Source: Palaemon carinicauda
Taxonomy: Eukaryota > Arthropoda > Malacostraca > Decapoda > Palaemonidae
DNA: 64,000 nt
Direction: 5' to 3'
NCBI RefSeq assembly: GCF_036898095.1
Contig: NC_090729.1
Coordinates: 73,240,102 to 73,304,101, forward strand
Shown: in pieces, positions 1 through 11,427 of the stretch
Position numbering within the stretch: position 1 is the stretch's first letter
Layout: each line of letters begins with the position of its first letter
The notes under the pieces: generated by a model
What the model was told of the DNA's origin: nothing
What the model saw: the letters and a program-made list of their open reading frames with translations, nothing else
The model's database searches: none
Made by a program: the position numbers and the translations under genes

Positions 1-1224
1 CCGCCGACCTTGAAAATAGTGACCGCTTCTCACTTTGAATTGGTTGCTATGGACCTTGTGAGTCTCCCAACAACCAGTACTGGTTTTATTGGGTGTCTGA
101 TGGTAGTCAACCATTATTCCAAGTACTCATAAAGAATAAGAAGAGCAGTACGATATGCCAGCCGCTTGAAGACCGAGTTTTTCCTGTTATTCCTCGTATT
201 CCAATCTGGATATTGACTGATAACGGCCCTGAGTTTATTTCCCATGAATTTACTGAGTGGTTGGAGCGGTACAATGTTGTACATGTGAAACCAACTCCGT
301 ATAAACCCTCTAGTAATGGTGCAGTGGAGTGAGTGAATCATACAATTGGTGAGGTACTGAGGGTGATTTCTGGGGAATCTCAGAAATGGGACCAGTACTT
401 ATCCTGAGCAGTTCTCGGCTACAACCATTCCTACCACACTGAGATTGGCTGTACTCCAGCTGAGAACATACTGAAGGGTGCTCACGATGTTGATAGTATC
501 CCGTTGCTGTCAGCAGAAACGATAGACCCATGGGCTGAAGGACACCCTCGGTACAAACCGTTTAAAGAGGGCTCTCTGGTGCTTTAGAAGGTGCACCTTT
601 TGGGACACCTTCTGACGAACAAGCTTATCCCTAGGCTTGAGGGGGTATTCCGTGTTATTAAGGTACACGAAAATAAGGTCACCTATGAGCTGCAAAGACT
701 GCCTGATGGTGAACTGGTCATAGCTCACCATATCCAGTTAAAGGCCTGGTTTGAAACTCCAGTTTATCTTAGGAGGCACTTTCTCTGGTATCCAAAGGGT
801 CCTGACCCTGTAACAGAGACTCCGAATAGTCCAGGATTCGTGGATGACAGTCCTACTTCCTCTGAAGTCTCTGAGAGTTCTGGTTCTAGTAGTGATGGCG
901 ACTCCTATGGGGTGGCTGCAGTAGTTGCATCCTACCTTTTGTCCCATGATTGTAACAAGTCCCGACGACAGAGGAAAAGTCACTATCCTACTAGAGCTAT
1001 TACTCAGCCTAAGCCCATTCTTTAGCCAGCTAGGACTTATGAGAGGAAAAAAGCACTGGATGCTTGGTTATATCCTCCAGAAAATTTTGATGAGACTCCT
1101 GTATTAAAGCCTGAATGGTTTCGAGATCGTTTGGTCCTTCAACTGTGGGAGAAGAGCCCCACTGAAATGTGTGAAACCCCAATTTTGTCTCCCGAATCGG
1201 TGGTTCACTGTCCAGTGCCTTAAT
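1..1224 (+). pseudogene. Ty3/gypsy-like pol 3' end: integrase relic
   Basis: This is the 3' part of an LTR-retrotransposon pol gene encoding a DDE integrase, which inserts the DNA copy into host DNA. The core is recognisable: an MDLVSLP-type segment near 50-75 supplies the first Asp, TDNGPEF (about 215-235) the second, and SSNGAVE (about 310-330) the Glu. A GPF/Y-like module follows around 615-735 (KLIPRLEGVFRV, then YELQRLPDGE). The frame is broken by a shift near 125 and by in-frame stops at about 331 (TGA), 404 (TGA), 586 (TAG) and 1,023 (TAG). Both TGAs are where CGA Arg would be expected, as after CpG decay. The gene is cut off by the window's left edge. It is dead, and its plus orientation is opposite to nearly all DIRS elements here. 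Confidence 0.8.
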
Positions 1225-2060
1225 TTCTAACGCCCCAGTTCTTAGCTTCTTCTTTCCGAGAGGAAGGTGTTGTTCATCCTCCGGGGAGTTGGGAATTCTG
1301 GGGTTTCTAGTATTCCGTTATTGGAACTGCTTTCTCTTGGTTCCAAGAGTTCCAGCCCAGATTGGTCAAGACCTGCTACTTTAGAAAGCCCTGTTTCTGA
1401 ATCGGCAGTGTCTATTCATCCTGATAATGACTTTCTCGGCTTTGTGACACCCGATTGTGACGACCGACTGTCGCCTGAAGATCCCACCTCTAGTGGATTT
1501 AGTCCCCCATGGACTAGGTCAAAAGGTCCTGTTCTTGACCTACCTTTAGTTCAGCCTCACGTCCTGGAGTGCAGACCTCGTCTTACTGACCAGCTGAATA
1601 CTATAGAGAGGGAACCATCCTCCATTCCTGAGTCACCTCAGAATTCAAACCCTTTCCTACATTCTGATGGTAGACTAATACACTGGTCAGAGCTCGAGGC
1701 TGAAATGGCACAGTCAGGTGTATCTAACCTGAAGGCTACAACACTGTTTGGGTCGCGCGAAACACAACTTTGCCCTGAGTTATCACCTGATTTTTCTGGA
1801 TTTTTATTGTCCTCTTCCGAGTCTACGGATTCTGTCTCTGGTTTAACTCAAAGAATGTCGATCACCCGCAGATACCAACTTATGCGAGGTTATCGATCGA
1901 TTAAAGACACCCAGCTTTTAACTGGAGAATCGCCGGCTTAGCCTGTCTCCGGTGCTGCGAGAAATTAATATGGCTTACCAGCAGATTGCTGAATTCCGGT
2001 GCATGTCCCGAGACAGAATTGTGGGACTCAGAAGAAGAACTATATATCTCCCACTGAATT
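1225..2060 (+). pseudogene. Ser/Pro/acid-rich C-terminal extension of the gypsy-like pol
   Basis: Downstream of the integrase, and in another frame after a shift near 1,225-1,300, an open stretch (1,267-1,941) encodes about 224 residues rich in Ser, Pro, Glu and Asp. It contains a TRSKGPVLDLPLVQP segment that resembles the tail of many Ty3/gypsy Pol proteins. A further piece in the same style runs to a TAA near 2,060. I see no catalytic motif, membrane segment or signal peptide, so an envelope gene is not supported. I read it as the long disordered tail of Pol, but a separate third ORF is possible. Confidence 0.5.
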
Positions 2061-2568
2061 AATCTTTGTACAGTTTTTAAAGGAAGTTTTGATAATAATT
2101 ACCCTTTTTTGTTCTTATTAGTCATGTTTTACTCCCCACCTTGGGGTAGATAAAAGGCTGAGAATGGGACACGTTGTGTGAGAAAATCTTTACTTAGTCA
2201 TGGTTTCTGTAATTGTCGCAATAATTGTTGTACTGTAATTGACCTTGACCGTGACAGTTATAATAGATTCAATGAATTTTTATGATCCTGTAATACCTGT
2301 AGTCCAAAAACAATAAGTTTTTTATTCTTTTAAATTGATTTTGGACTACAATGAATGTAATTTCTTTTCTTGACAGATCATGACTGTATACCTGTAATAC
2401 TGAAATGTTTCTTGTAAATAATGAAATTTATTATATTGTATGTTATTGGAGCATTGTTGGGAGGAATAGATGATAATCTAACTTTTTGTTTTTAAATACA
2501 GTATCTACAATTTTCTGGTAGTTTATCATCTATTTTATTGCTTTTTGTTATATCATGAAACAGAAAAA
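2061..2568. other. AT-rich non-coding tail of the gypsy-like element
   Basis: No reading frame is supportable. The stretch holds a TATA-like AGATAAAAGG near 2,148 and a strong hairpin (listed separately). It ends abruptly where element B1 begins. The matching sequence probably resumes at 9,431. Confidence 0.4.
2298..2350. repeat. 12-bp perfect hairpin
   Basis: TGTAGTCCAAAA at 2,298-2,309 is the reverse complement of TTTTGGACTACA at 2,339-2,350, leaving a 29-nt AT-rich loop. It lies in the 3' non-coding part of the gypsy-like element. It could be an RNA hairpin or the footprint of a small foldback element. Confidence 0.7.
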
Positions 2569-2905
2569 TGGTATTTTTATCATAAAATAAATTTCTAAAT
2601 ATACTTACCTGGTAGTTACATATATACTGTATAGCTTAAATCTCGCGTTTCAACGCGGCACGACAGAAAGTTCAAATTCGTGGCGATCGCCGCCATGACA
2701 GTAGGTGGTTATACATGAGCGCCATCTCTCATAGGTTATCAGAACCATTCCCAACATTCTTCAGAAATTTCATGTCTGTTTACAGAGGGGAGAAGGGAGG
2801 GCCCTTTTTTATATGTAACTACCAGGTAAGTATATTTAAAAATTTATTTTATAATAAAAATACCATTTCTAAATTTGTAACTTCCTGGTAGTTACATATA
2901 TATTG
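2569..2905. repeat. B1 3' ITR and internal complementary region
   Basis: The outer terminus starts TGGTATTTTTATCATAAAAT at 2,569. Its complement recurs from about 2,822 to 2,866. It is followed at once by sequence complementary to the right end of B1 (about 9,390-9,430). The two half-sites meet at about 2,866. In DIRS elements this arrangement templates the circular intermediate. Confidence 0.75.
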
Positions 2906-3595
2906 CTGATTCACACCATTGGTGGTGGGACGAAAACCTCATCCCATTGGGAATTCGTATAATTATTAATAACTACAAATAGTAGTACTAATAATCTGGT
3001 TCTAATCTGATAAGGAAGCTGGCTTCACAATGATACTGCCTCATTTCGCCTGCATTCCTTAAGAGACTCAGCGATCCACTCAGGGGGCTGTAAAAGTCTC
3101 TTGGGGCTGTCACATGGTCCTTGACCTTAGCGTGGCTGACCACCACCCTTGCAAACCTGGCATAGCCAAGGATACTGATTCTGGCGTTCTAACCAGATAA
3201 GGAAGCTGGCTTCACAATGATACTGCCTCATTTTGCCTGCATTCCTTAAGAGACTCAGCGATCCACTCAGGTGGCTGTAAAGTCTCTTGAGGCTGCCACA
3301 AGGTCCTCAACCTTAGCATGACTAGACCACCACCCTTGCAAACCTGGCATAGCCAAGGATACTGATTCTGACCACCTACTCTCCCCCCCCAATTTTTTTT
3401 TTCTTTTTATAAAACCAGCTTGAGTTGCATCCCAGACTGACGGAAGTCTGCGACCACCTTCACAGACAACCTGTGAACACATTAAAACTAATTTGATTTG
3501 CATCCCAGATTGACGGAGGGTTGCGACAACCTTCACAGACAACCTGTGAACACATTAAAACTAATTTGACTTGCATCCCAGACTGTCGGAATGCT
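2906..3595. repeat. B1 3' non-coding region with two internal duplications
   Basis: No gene is supportable here. A block of about 170 bp is present twice in tandem. Each copy runs from 'gataaggaagctggcttcac' to 'ctggcatagccaaggatac', the first from about 3,010 and the second from about 3,197. Then a 62-64 bp unit, 'cccagactgacgg...acctgtgaacaca', occurs three times between about 3,430 and 3,630. These are short local duplications in the untranslated 3' part of the element. Confidence 0.6.
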
Positions 3596-3639
3596 GCGAC
3601 AACCTTCACAGACAACCTGTGAACACAAGTTCAAGAAAA

Positions 3640-4420
3640 AAGGCAAGGGTATATATTAAGTTATCGGGAAGAGGCAGTAGACTCTTCTCCAACTACGAAG
3701 CCGGAGGTAACGTACGGACCCAGGGAACGGCAATCCTCATACTGGGTCTGGACATCTTTGAGATAGCAGTCTGTGAAGATTGATCTACTTCGTCAGAAAG
3801 TAGGCTCCAAAATTGACTTCATTGACCTATTGTGTTTGTAAGCCATAGAAATTGCTACAGCTCTAACCTCGTGTGGTTTTACCTTAAGGATAGGGAAAAC
3901 TTCTTACTCACAATCCTGGAGTTTCCCTTATTAAATCCTTAATGAAAAAAGCCAGGGTATTCTTTGATAATGGCAAAGAGGGCTTTTTAACTCAGCATCA
4001 GAGGCTGTCTGTCTCGTCTTTGAAAAAAAGGCCTAGCTGAAGGGAGAAAATTGCATTGTCTCCATTAAAGCCCATTTTCTTGCTGATGGCTTTTAACTCT
4101 CCTAATCTTTTGACTGTAGCCAATGAAATTAGGAAGAGTCTTCTTGGTAAGATACTTTCAAGATGACTTGTCCAACTGTACAAACCTACTTGAGGTTAAA
4201 AAGGCCAGGACTACATCCAGGTTCCACGAGGAGGTTGGATTGTCCTTCCTCTTAGTCGTCTCAAAAGATCTAATGAGATCTGAGAGATCCTTGTTACCTG
4301 ACACGCCAATGTGTCGGTTACGAAAGACGGAGGTTAGTATGCTGCGGTAACCCTTGATGAAAGGCACCGCTAGATTCTCTTTTGTACGCAGATACAACAG
4401 AAAACTCTGCTATATTGGCT
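3640..4420 (-). pseudogene. B1 tyrosine recombinase (YR), decayed
   Basis: This is the DIRS-type tyrosine recombinase that integrates the circular DNA copy. The core-binding part (about 4,160-4,400) reads GYRSILTSVFRNRHIGVS... and is clearly homologous to the YR of B2 (APTIKGYRSMLAAVFRHRG). At the C-terminus HEVRAVAIS is readable at about 3,850-3,875, so the HxxR motif is intact (Arg codon AGA at 3,862-3,864). The tail 'CYLKDVQ' supplies the candidate nucleophile Tyr near 3,750. Several frameshifts and stops lie between, so it is not functional. Confidence 0.65.
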
Positions 4421-4982
4421 ATAGAGGTATTGGTAGAGGAAAGTCTATTATTCCTGCACCACACTCTAAATATGTCCCACTCGGATTAGTAAACCCTAAT
4501 AGTGGTAATGATCTGGGGGTATCTACCAGCCAGTCCATTATCTCCACAACCCAATGTCTCATGGGCCAAAAAGGAGCTATCATGGTCATGCGGACGTTGG
4601 GCGAATCCCTGAATCTTTTCAGGACTCTGTCCAGGGTCTTGAATGGAGGAAAGGCATACACATTTAGACCTTCCCAGTTCAGAAGAAAAGCGTCCACTGA
4701 GACTGCTTCCTGGTCTGGTACTGGAGAGCAAATACCGGCAACCTCTATGTCATTTGTGAGGCGAAGAGGTCTATCGAGTGTTGACCCCACAACATCCAAA
4801 GGCTGGTGCACACTTCGTGATGTAGGGTCCATTCTGCAGTAAGAACTTGACTTCTGCTGAGCAGATCTGTCCTGATGTTTTTCTCCCCTTCTATGAAATG
4901 AGTAAACAGGGCTTGGTGAATGGCCACTAGCTCTTTGATATTTATGTGTCATTTCCTCTGAGACTCTATCCACAGATCTCTG
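4420..4982 (-). pseudogene. B1 RNase H C-terminal remnant
   Basis: The minus-strand translation includes HINIKELVAIHQAL (with the Glu typical of RNase H), then LLSRSQVLTAEWTLH, a DLFASQ segment, and VDAFLLNWEGLNVYAFPPF leading to APFWP. This matches the RNase H end and linker found in the other DIRS copies here (for example B2 around 30,800-31,100). The central part of RNase H, between the Glu and the ADxLSR-type segment, is missing, and the flanking thumb region is replaced by a gag-like scrap. Confidence 0.6.
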
Positions 4983-5195
4983 TCAAGAATCATATGCATC
5001 AAACAGGGACGAAACCAACCTCTCTAGTTCAGACAGACCAGACACTTGAAGCGCGCCGTGTGAGCGAACTAAACTGAGTGTTGATTGCTGCGAGGGATCG
5101 TCAACCGTAGCCGGGTGACCACCAGGGGAAAGTCCTTGCGACATTTCCGGAGTGCCTTGAGCGCGATCTGAACCGATTATCATCCCCAGAAAAAT
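4983..5195 (-). pseudogene. Displaced gag scrap between B1 RT and RNase H
   Basis: This 200-bp piece encodes EMSQGLSPGGHPATVDDPSQQ... and ends LFDAYDS. It is a diverged duplicate of the B1 gag segment at about 7,540-7,770 (EMSQGLSPGDHPNTVDDPSQQ). Its location inside pol is wrong for gag, so it marks an internal duplication, template switch or recombination that also removed part of RNase H. Confidence 0.6.
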
Positions 5196-5960
5196 GAAAT
5201 TCTGTGAGGGTGTTAGTTAAGATTTGGCCAGGTTACCATCAGACCTAACTGTTGCGTTAAGGGCATTATCCTTTGAAGAGCCTCCAGACACTTTACTTGT
5301 GATTCTGCTCTGAGTGGTCAGTCATCCAGGTACAAAGAAAAACCTTGCTCCCTTTATGTGAAGCCAGGGAGCCACGTTGGACATCACCCGGGTAAAAACG
5401 TACTTGTACAATGGACTGACGTCCAGAACAGGTTTTCACCCCCCCCCCACCCCGAGCTTTTCGGAACTAGGAAAAGTATGTTGTAAAAACCCATCGGAGG
5501 AGGTGTCCTCTACATTTCTATGACTGATTTCGACAGCATAGGACTCACTTGTCCTTAAAGAGCTGCTGCCTTGTTTCCTGAGTGGACTGTTGTCAACTCT
5601 AAGGGTATCGACGACATGGGAGGCATAGCACGTCTCACTTTTTTATTCGGTTTGTTGTCTTGGGAATCTGCGAGTTTGGCCTCCAGCCGCAATCCTCTTA
5701 GTTCCCCTTGAAGGGGCTCTCCCATGAAAGAGCTGACGAGTGGGAAGAGCCTCCTTTTGTATCCTTGCTAAAAAGCTAGCTGGGAGTACTTATTTAGTAG
5801 TCCTAGAGAAAAAATCTTGCCCAGCCTGTTAATCTCTGAACAAGGGACAAAGCTGAAGATAAGAAGGAACAACACATAGTCCTCTTTTCAAGAACTCCTG
5901 CCGTGAAAAGGGCGTTAAGTTAGATGGGGCCATCCCTCCCGGCCTTATCCAGACAGGCAA
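5196..5960 (-). pseudogene. B1 reverse transcriptase core, decayed
   Basis: The polymerase active-site box is readable on the minus strand at about 5,310-5,335 as FSLYLDD, with TGA directly after it where the family has Trp (YLDDW). Flanking segments are RT-like, but several stops and a C8 homopolymer near 5,443 break the frame. This is RT debris, assigned by the YLDD box and by its position between gag and RNase H. Confidence 0.5.
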
Positions 5961-8204
5961 TCAGAAGCATCTGAGCCTCGTTCTTAGGGTCTGTGGCTTC
6001 TGCGAGAGTTCCGAGAGTCCAGTCCTTAAGGCTGAAGACTTCTATTGTCTTAAAAAGTTTCCTTCGGCAGATGGTCCATTTCAGAATTGGACCACATAAA
6101 CTTCGACTTGCTCATGGTTGACCTGAGTGAGGAGTCAACAAGTCTGGAGAAGTCTCCCTGGGAGGAGGCAAGAACTCCCAAACCGAGAACTTCCCCCAGA
6201 CGAATACCACACACTAGATCTGGAAGCCAGTCGAGTTTGAGGAAAAGTAAAAGGAGGCCTTCCCTAGATCCTTTCTCTTGGACGTCCATTGGTTGAGAGT
6301 TGAGAAAGCTCTCATAACCGATCTAGCCAGGACCATCTTCTTGAAGGAGGATGTTTTCGGGGTCTGCCCTTCAAAAACTAAGAGGGCAGGCTCTGAGAAA
6401 TAGGTTGAGAAAAAATCTTCTAGATACAGAGATGTTAACACTGTCAGAAGTTTTTTTTTTTTTTTTAATCAGCTGTTTGTAATGAATCCTGAGATTCGTC
6501 TTCTAATTCGGCTAATGGAACATCAATTCCCTGATTCGAATGAGTAGGAGACAAAACCGCGTCATCCTGTCGGTTATTGTCTTCCAAAAATAATTCATCT
6601 TGTCCTGAAGAAATCTCGTGAAGGATATCATCCTGTTGCGAAGAAGTATCACGTTTATGTACTGTAAGCCTCAAGGGAAAGACAGGTCCTGTGCTTCCAG
6701 CATAAGATCATCATGCTGTACGGGAGCATCAACATCTGTAAACCCATACGATGGAAAATCTTGATCGCGTGCGTCCAGCACGCGTTCAGCATGTTGTATA
6801 TCAACAGCGTGATGCGAGGGAGCGTTAGTTGTGCGTTCAGAAAATCGCGAAGGAGATAAAAAACTTGTCAATCCTGTTGCGAGGACAAGTCCCGACTATA
6901 TGAGTCCATCATGGGTCCAGATTGAGACTGTTGTATGTTTCCATGAGAGGTATAAGTCTAATGCATGAGTCCCAAATGCCGTGAGGGAGCATTAGTATCG
7001 CGTCCAGTCAATCGCAAAGAAGAGACAACTGTTTGTCTATAGTGACGTGGGACAAAACCTGACTGCATGCGTCCAGCATATGTCCAGACTGCCGCATGCG
7101 TCCACTTTTCCGTGAGTTTCCAGATTGCTGCATGCGTCCAGATTGCCGTGAGCTATCAACGTGTCGCATGCGTCTCACATGAGCGATAGTCGCGCGTTCC
7201 GCAGATCGCGAAGGCGAGACAATTGCTTGTCTATAGTGACGTGGGGACAAAACTTGACTGCATGTGTCCAGCATACATGCGTCCACTTTGCCGTGATGTC
7301 CAGACTGCCGCATGCGTCCAGGTTGCCGTGAGCTTCTGGACTGTTCAGAATGCCGTGAGCTTCTGGACTGTTCAGAATGCCGTGAGCTGTACGTCCACCT
7401 CGTCGCTTGCCGCAACGCGAGCTGATCGCTGCGAGGGAGCGTTGCTGAGTATCGGAGAAATATGCTGTCCGATATCGGAAGACCGTTTTCTTGGTCTATT
7501 GCTGTCCTTAGATTCTTTTAGATGCGATTTTTTCTGCCCGAGAATCGTAAGCGTCCAACAGAGACGAAATCGACCTCTTTAATTCAGACAAATCAGATAC
7601 ATGATGAGCGCCGTGTGCGCTAACTGAACGATGTACTGATCGCTGAGAGATATCGTCAACTGTCGATACTTCCAGCGCGCCTTGATCCCGATCTGTATCG
7701 ATTGTTGTGAGGGATCGTCAACAGTATTAGGGTGATCACCAGGGGAAAGTCCTTGAGACATTTCCCAAACAGGGGGAGAGGAAGAAGCGTGTACCGACGT
7801 AAACTGAACACCTTCTTCCTCCGACGAACTATGCGTCTTACGTGACTGTTTCGGTGTTGACATGTCATCTTCGTCCGCACGGCAGGATGGTTTATAAGGA
7901 GACATACGTCTCTTGAGTGAATTTGGCTAGGTTCTTGAACATAGTGGTTGGCGCCAACCACGTCGCGGTTTTGTGTCGTCCAACGAAGACACAGACATTT
8001 TAGCCTCGCCTTTCCTGTGGCGAGGGGAAGCGATCCGGGGATTGTCAACATGATCGCTCGAGGGGACGTCCGTTCGCTAATCAAGGTCTGCCATATCCTT
8101 TGGCCTTTCAACATTCCTTCTCCCAGGGGTTGGGGAGCATGGAAGAGGTCCCGGGCTGGGATTATGACGGACACGAACGGACGCACCCTCCACTGCACTG
8201 ACAT
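5961..8204 (-). pseudogene. B1 gag-like region with minisatellite core
   Basis: Homology to B2 gag anchors this region. The N-terminus (about 8,204 downward) contains PARDLFHAPQPLGEGMLKGQR, parallel to PVRDLLQAPKPRGEAMSKGKR of B2 at about 34,200. Between 6,700 and 7,440 the coding DNA is made of imperfect 'catgcgtccagattgccg' units encoding Arg/Ser/Gln/His-rich repeats. Around 6,470-6,870 it is acidic. No CCHC knuckle is visible. Frameshifts divide it into at least six pieces. The role is inferred from order and homology only. Confidence 0.55.
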
Positions 8205-8262
8205 TGAACACTAGCACTTTTAATCATTTCACATTAGATCTTAATAGACCTGCCCATTGCGA

Positions 8263-8624
8263 GAGATTATCCTCTTTAGCCAAGGGCCAGAATGAAAATA
8301 CAATAGGATATATGAATAATATTAGTATTCTCAAAAGCGAAATATTAAATAACTATACAAGTATTGTGAAACAATGACTGTACGCTCGAGAAAACTCTAA
8401 ATCGAAAATTGACTAAGGGAAATATACTAATAGGACAAATATAGAGATTATCCTCTTTAGCCAAGGGCCAGAATGAAAATACAATAGGATATATGAATAA
8501 TATTAGTATTCTCAAAAGCGAAATATTAAATAACGATACAAGTATTGTGAAACAATGACTGTACGCTCGAGAAAACTCTAAATCGAAAATTGACTAAGGG
8601 AAATATACTAATAGGACAAATATA
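8263..8624. repeat. 181-bp near-perfect tandem duplication
   Basis: The block 8,263-8,443 is repeated head to tail at 8,444-8,624, with only one substitution that I can see ('aactatac' versus 'aacgatac' near 8,352/8,533). It lies in the untranslated 5' leader of B1 and looks much younger than the surrounding decay. Confidence 0.85.
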
Positions 8625-9264
8625 TACTTGAAAATATTATATTTCCCTACATTATAAATATACTTATGCTTAGTAAGCTAATATTTTAAAAATTTCTTGC
8701 AAGAAAAGACAATAATTCACACAATACAAGTCATACTAAGCAGATTACGTCACAGGATTGTGACGTCATCACGATTGCGGACTGAATTCCTTCAAGGTAA
8801 TCACATTCCGCTCTGCTAAGAGTTACGTCACAAAATAGTGACATCACAATGTTTTAATGTACAGTAGAAATGTCTTCCTTCCATTATAACTTTTAAGAGT
8901 TGTTCGTTAGTTAATAAAGTAGGGGGAAAAAATCTTTGATCCCTCAATGTACAAACATAGAAAGAAAACAAAAACATTTATGCTCCCTGCTAAATACAGT
9001 GCGGGAAGTAAGAGCAGCTCGAAAGCCGGTCTAGCCCTACGCACAAAGTTTAACAACAGAAGAGCCATCTTGAAAATCGAGTTCAATTAAACTGTCCAAG
9101 TTGGACCAGCAAAAAAAAAAAAAATCCTATACAATATCTTCGATAGTTGAAAGGCAGCGAAAGCCATGAACAATAATCAGACAAAAGGTACTTCACCAAA
9201 TTGTAGAATAAAGTAATATATCCACGAAACGAATTCCCGAGGTGTTGACTCGATCAACAACAGA
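8625..9264. other. B1 5' non-coding leader
   Basis: AT-rich sequence between the gag-like region and the 5' ITR. It contains a poly-A run near 9,110. I see no gene or clear promoter motif. Confidence 0.5.
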
Positions 9265-9430
9265 GAATTTCTGAAGAACCTTGGGAATGGTTCTGATAAC
9301 CTATGAGAGATGGCGCTCATGTCATGGCGGCGATCACCACGAATTTAAATTTTCTGTCTTGCTGCGCCGAAACGCGCGATTTAAGCTATATATATGAAAC
9401 TACCAGGGATGTTACATATTTAAAAAAATG
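9265..9430. repeat. B1 5' ITR
   Basis: This is the inverted counterpart of 2,600-2,780. 'ggttctgataacctatgaga' here is the reverse complement of the segment near 2,730. The extreme end (about 9,390-9,430) matches the second half-site of the ICR at about 2,866-2,905, which sets the boundary near 9,430. Confidence 0.75.
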
Positions 9431-10590
9431 TATTGTACCTAATGTAAATAGTTATAAATTGATATGTATCTGAAGGGATGCATGATGAATTAAAAAAAAA
9501 TCTTTAGTTGATCATCCTACCTTTTTACTGAATTTATTTTTGTAAGGTAAAGGTTTTTTGCACTTGAATGTATGAAGTTGGTGTAGGGCGTTGTTGCTAG
9601 TCGTAAGAGAATGTTGAGTGGACCAAAGATCTAAGGGGGGGATGTGGAAAATATTAAATGATCAAAGTTAAAGAAAAATACAAATTATTTTATTTTGATG
9701 CTTGCATATTTTTCTTAATGAATTATCTGTTATACTTTTGGTCCTAACATTTGTCTAACAAAATACTTTTTTGCAGTACGTCCTACTCCCTGTAGGGTTT
9801 GGAGAGGCTACTAGAATTTGAGTCAAGCCGTGGCACAAGTAAAATAATTGGAAGGGTACTATATCCTACTGAGGAAGTTGAAACACTGGAACTAGTAGAT
9901 CCTGCTGAGAAAGTTAATTCAGCAGTACTTGTAGATCCTCCTGAAGAAGGTGAGCCACCAGGACTAGTATATCCTACTGAAGAAGTTGAAACACTGGAAC
10001 TAGTAAATTCTGCTGAGGAAGTTAATTGAGCAGTACTAGTAGATCCTCCAGAAGTTTAGCCACCTTTGGCGAGCAGGAGGGATGTTGATGGGGACAGTAT
10101 TGATTTGGGGAAAATTGGTGCAGTAGAGTATTTTTCACAGTCATATGTTCTTTATAGATGGTTCATTAGATATTAAGTGTTCAAGTTTATAACTGGTCAT
10201 TACAGATGTCATAAAACCATAGTGTTGCGGGGTTCTCTTTTAAGCTTAGTTCTATAGTAATGTTTCTTTTGTTTTGGAGGCTGACTCTGTTGAGAATCCT
10301 AATATTTCTAAGTCTTTCAAAACATCAGGTTCTGCAGTCATGGTTTTGTTACGATTTTAAAGTTCCGTTTTGTAACTGTGTAGTGGTATATCTTGCATGT
10401 AACTTAGTATTTTTCTCTTACTTGTACAATATGCAGTAAGACTATTCTGAAGTGGTCATTTCTTTTGTTTATCTAATCTTGAGGCTGGAGTATAAAGGGA
10501 TGCTAATTTTGCCTTTAATTGATTATTTGAATAGACAAAACAATGTTAATGTATTCCTAACAGTTTTTTTGTTTCATTTACAAATAAATA
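9431..10590 (+). other. Gypsy-like 3' segment with candidate polypurine tract and acidic repeat
   Basis: This is probably the continuation of the gypsy-like element after B1. A G7 purine run at about 9,630-9,638 is followed by TGTGGAAAAT, a plausible polypurine tract and LTR start. At 9,799-10,060 two copies of a roughly 108-bp unit encode acidic repeats (PTEEVETLELV...PAEEVNSAVLVDPPE), preceded by a TTTTTTGCAG acceptor-like site near 9,775. I cannot assign a function to the repeat. It ends where C1 starts at 10,591. An ordinary host intron is the alternative. Confidence 0.35.
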
Positions 10591-10960
10591 TGACAAATTT
10601 GTAGATAATTTGTATTTTTCCCAACTATACAAACCTTAGCTACTTAATATGGGTAATTACTTTCGGCGTAGCTGAAATGACGAGCCATTAGAAATTTAAC
10701 GAGGGTTTACTACCCCACCGCTAGTTAGCGGGGGGTAGGGAGGGTAGCTTGCTACCTCCCCCCCACCCTCACACACACCTGTGCTGAGCTCACTTTGCTC
10801 AGAGGTAGGACTTCACGGGGGATAGGGCTGGCGGGCAAGTTTGATTAAATAGCTAAGGTTTGTATAGTTAGAAAAAATACAAATTATCTACGAATTTGTC
10901 ATTTGTTCCGTAACTGAAATACAAACCACGCTATTTAATATGGGTGACTCAACCCTTAAG
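10591..10960. repeat. C1 3' ITR and ICR
   Basis: TGACAAATTTGTAGATAATT at 10,591 recurs inverted at about 10,856-10,900. It is followed by TTTGTTCCGTAACTGAAATA, which is complementary to the extreme right end of C1 (about 56,258-56,277). The same structure occurs at 62,946-63,300 (C4). Confidence 0.8.
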
Positions 10961-11427
10961 AAGGGTGGTAAGTCCCGGCCAGTACTGGCTTTTGGCTTTG
11001 CCCGGGGACTCAATATCTGAGTGTGTCAGCACTCAACAATAAGGAGTCCCTGCACCTCGCTAGAACCTTGCTATGCAAGGGCTGCGGCCTACGTAAGCTG
11101 TGAGTGAAGGTTTGAAGAGTGACTCGTCCTAGGAAGTTGACCTGAAGTCCTTTAGATGGAAACTTTAGGCTAGGACTCTCCCAATACCACCTTGTCAGGG
11201 TATGGGGACGTGACAGTATTAACTTAATACTAGGAACACAAGGAAACATGGTTTACCTGCAGTGGTTTGAGGTCGGCTGTGCAGAGACCCCAGGATGCTG
11301 CTTTCCCCAATAGAGGGGAGGATGAAGAAAAGAATAAGGGCCAGACATACCTTTTCTTTCATGCAGACTAAGACCGGGTAACAATGCCCTCAATCTTCTG
11401 CTACTTGTCCATTAAGGAGCCTGAGGT
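10961..11427. other. C1 3' untranslated region
   Basis: Non-coding sequence between the ICR and the YR stop codon. It is closely paralleled by 63,300-63,778 in C4. No gene is seen. Confidence 0.6.

Larger units (their letters stand above)
2569..9430 (-). mobile_element. B1: DIRS1-like retrotransposon, family B (rearranged)
   Basis: A 6.9-kb tyrosine-recombinase retrotransposon coded on the minus strand. The left end (2,569-about 2,780) and right end (about 9,265-9,430) are inverted repeats; both carry the segment around 'tctcataggttatcagaacc' in opposite orientation. Just inside the left (3') ITR, 2,815-2,905 is an ICR: its first half is complementary to the left terminus and its second half to the right terminus, as in canonical DIRS elements. 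From right to left the body holds a gag-like region, RT, a displaced gag scrap, an RNase H remnant and YR. It interrupts the gypsy-like element. All its genes are broken. Confidence 0.8.

Noticed and set aside
1267..1941. Envelope gene of an errantivirus-like element
   Set aside because: No signal peptide, transmembrane segment, furin-type site or Cys pattern; the composition fits a disordered Pol tail.
2640..2760. tRNA or other structured RNA suggested by the hairpin-rich 2.6-2.8-kb segment
   Set aside because: The pairing is explained by the DIRS ITR and ICR; no A/B boxes or cloverleaf found.
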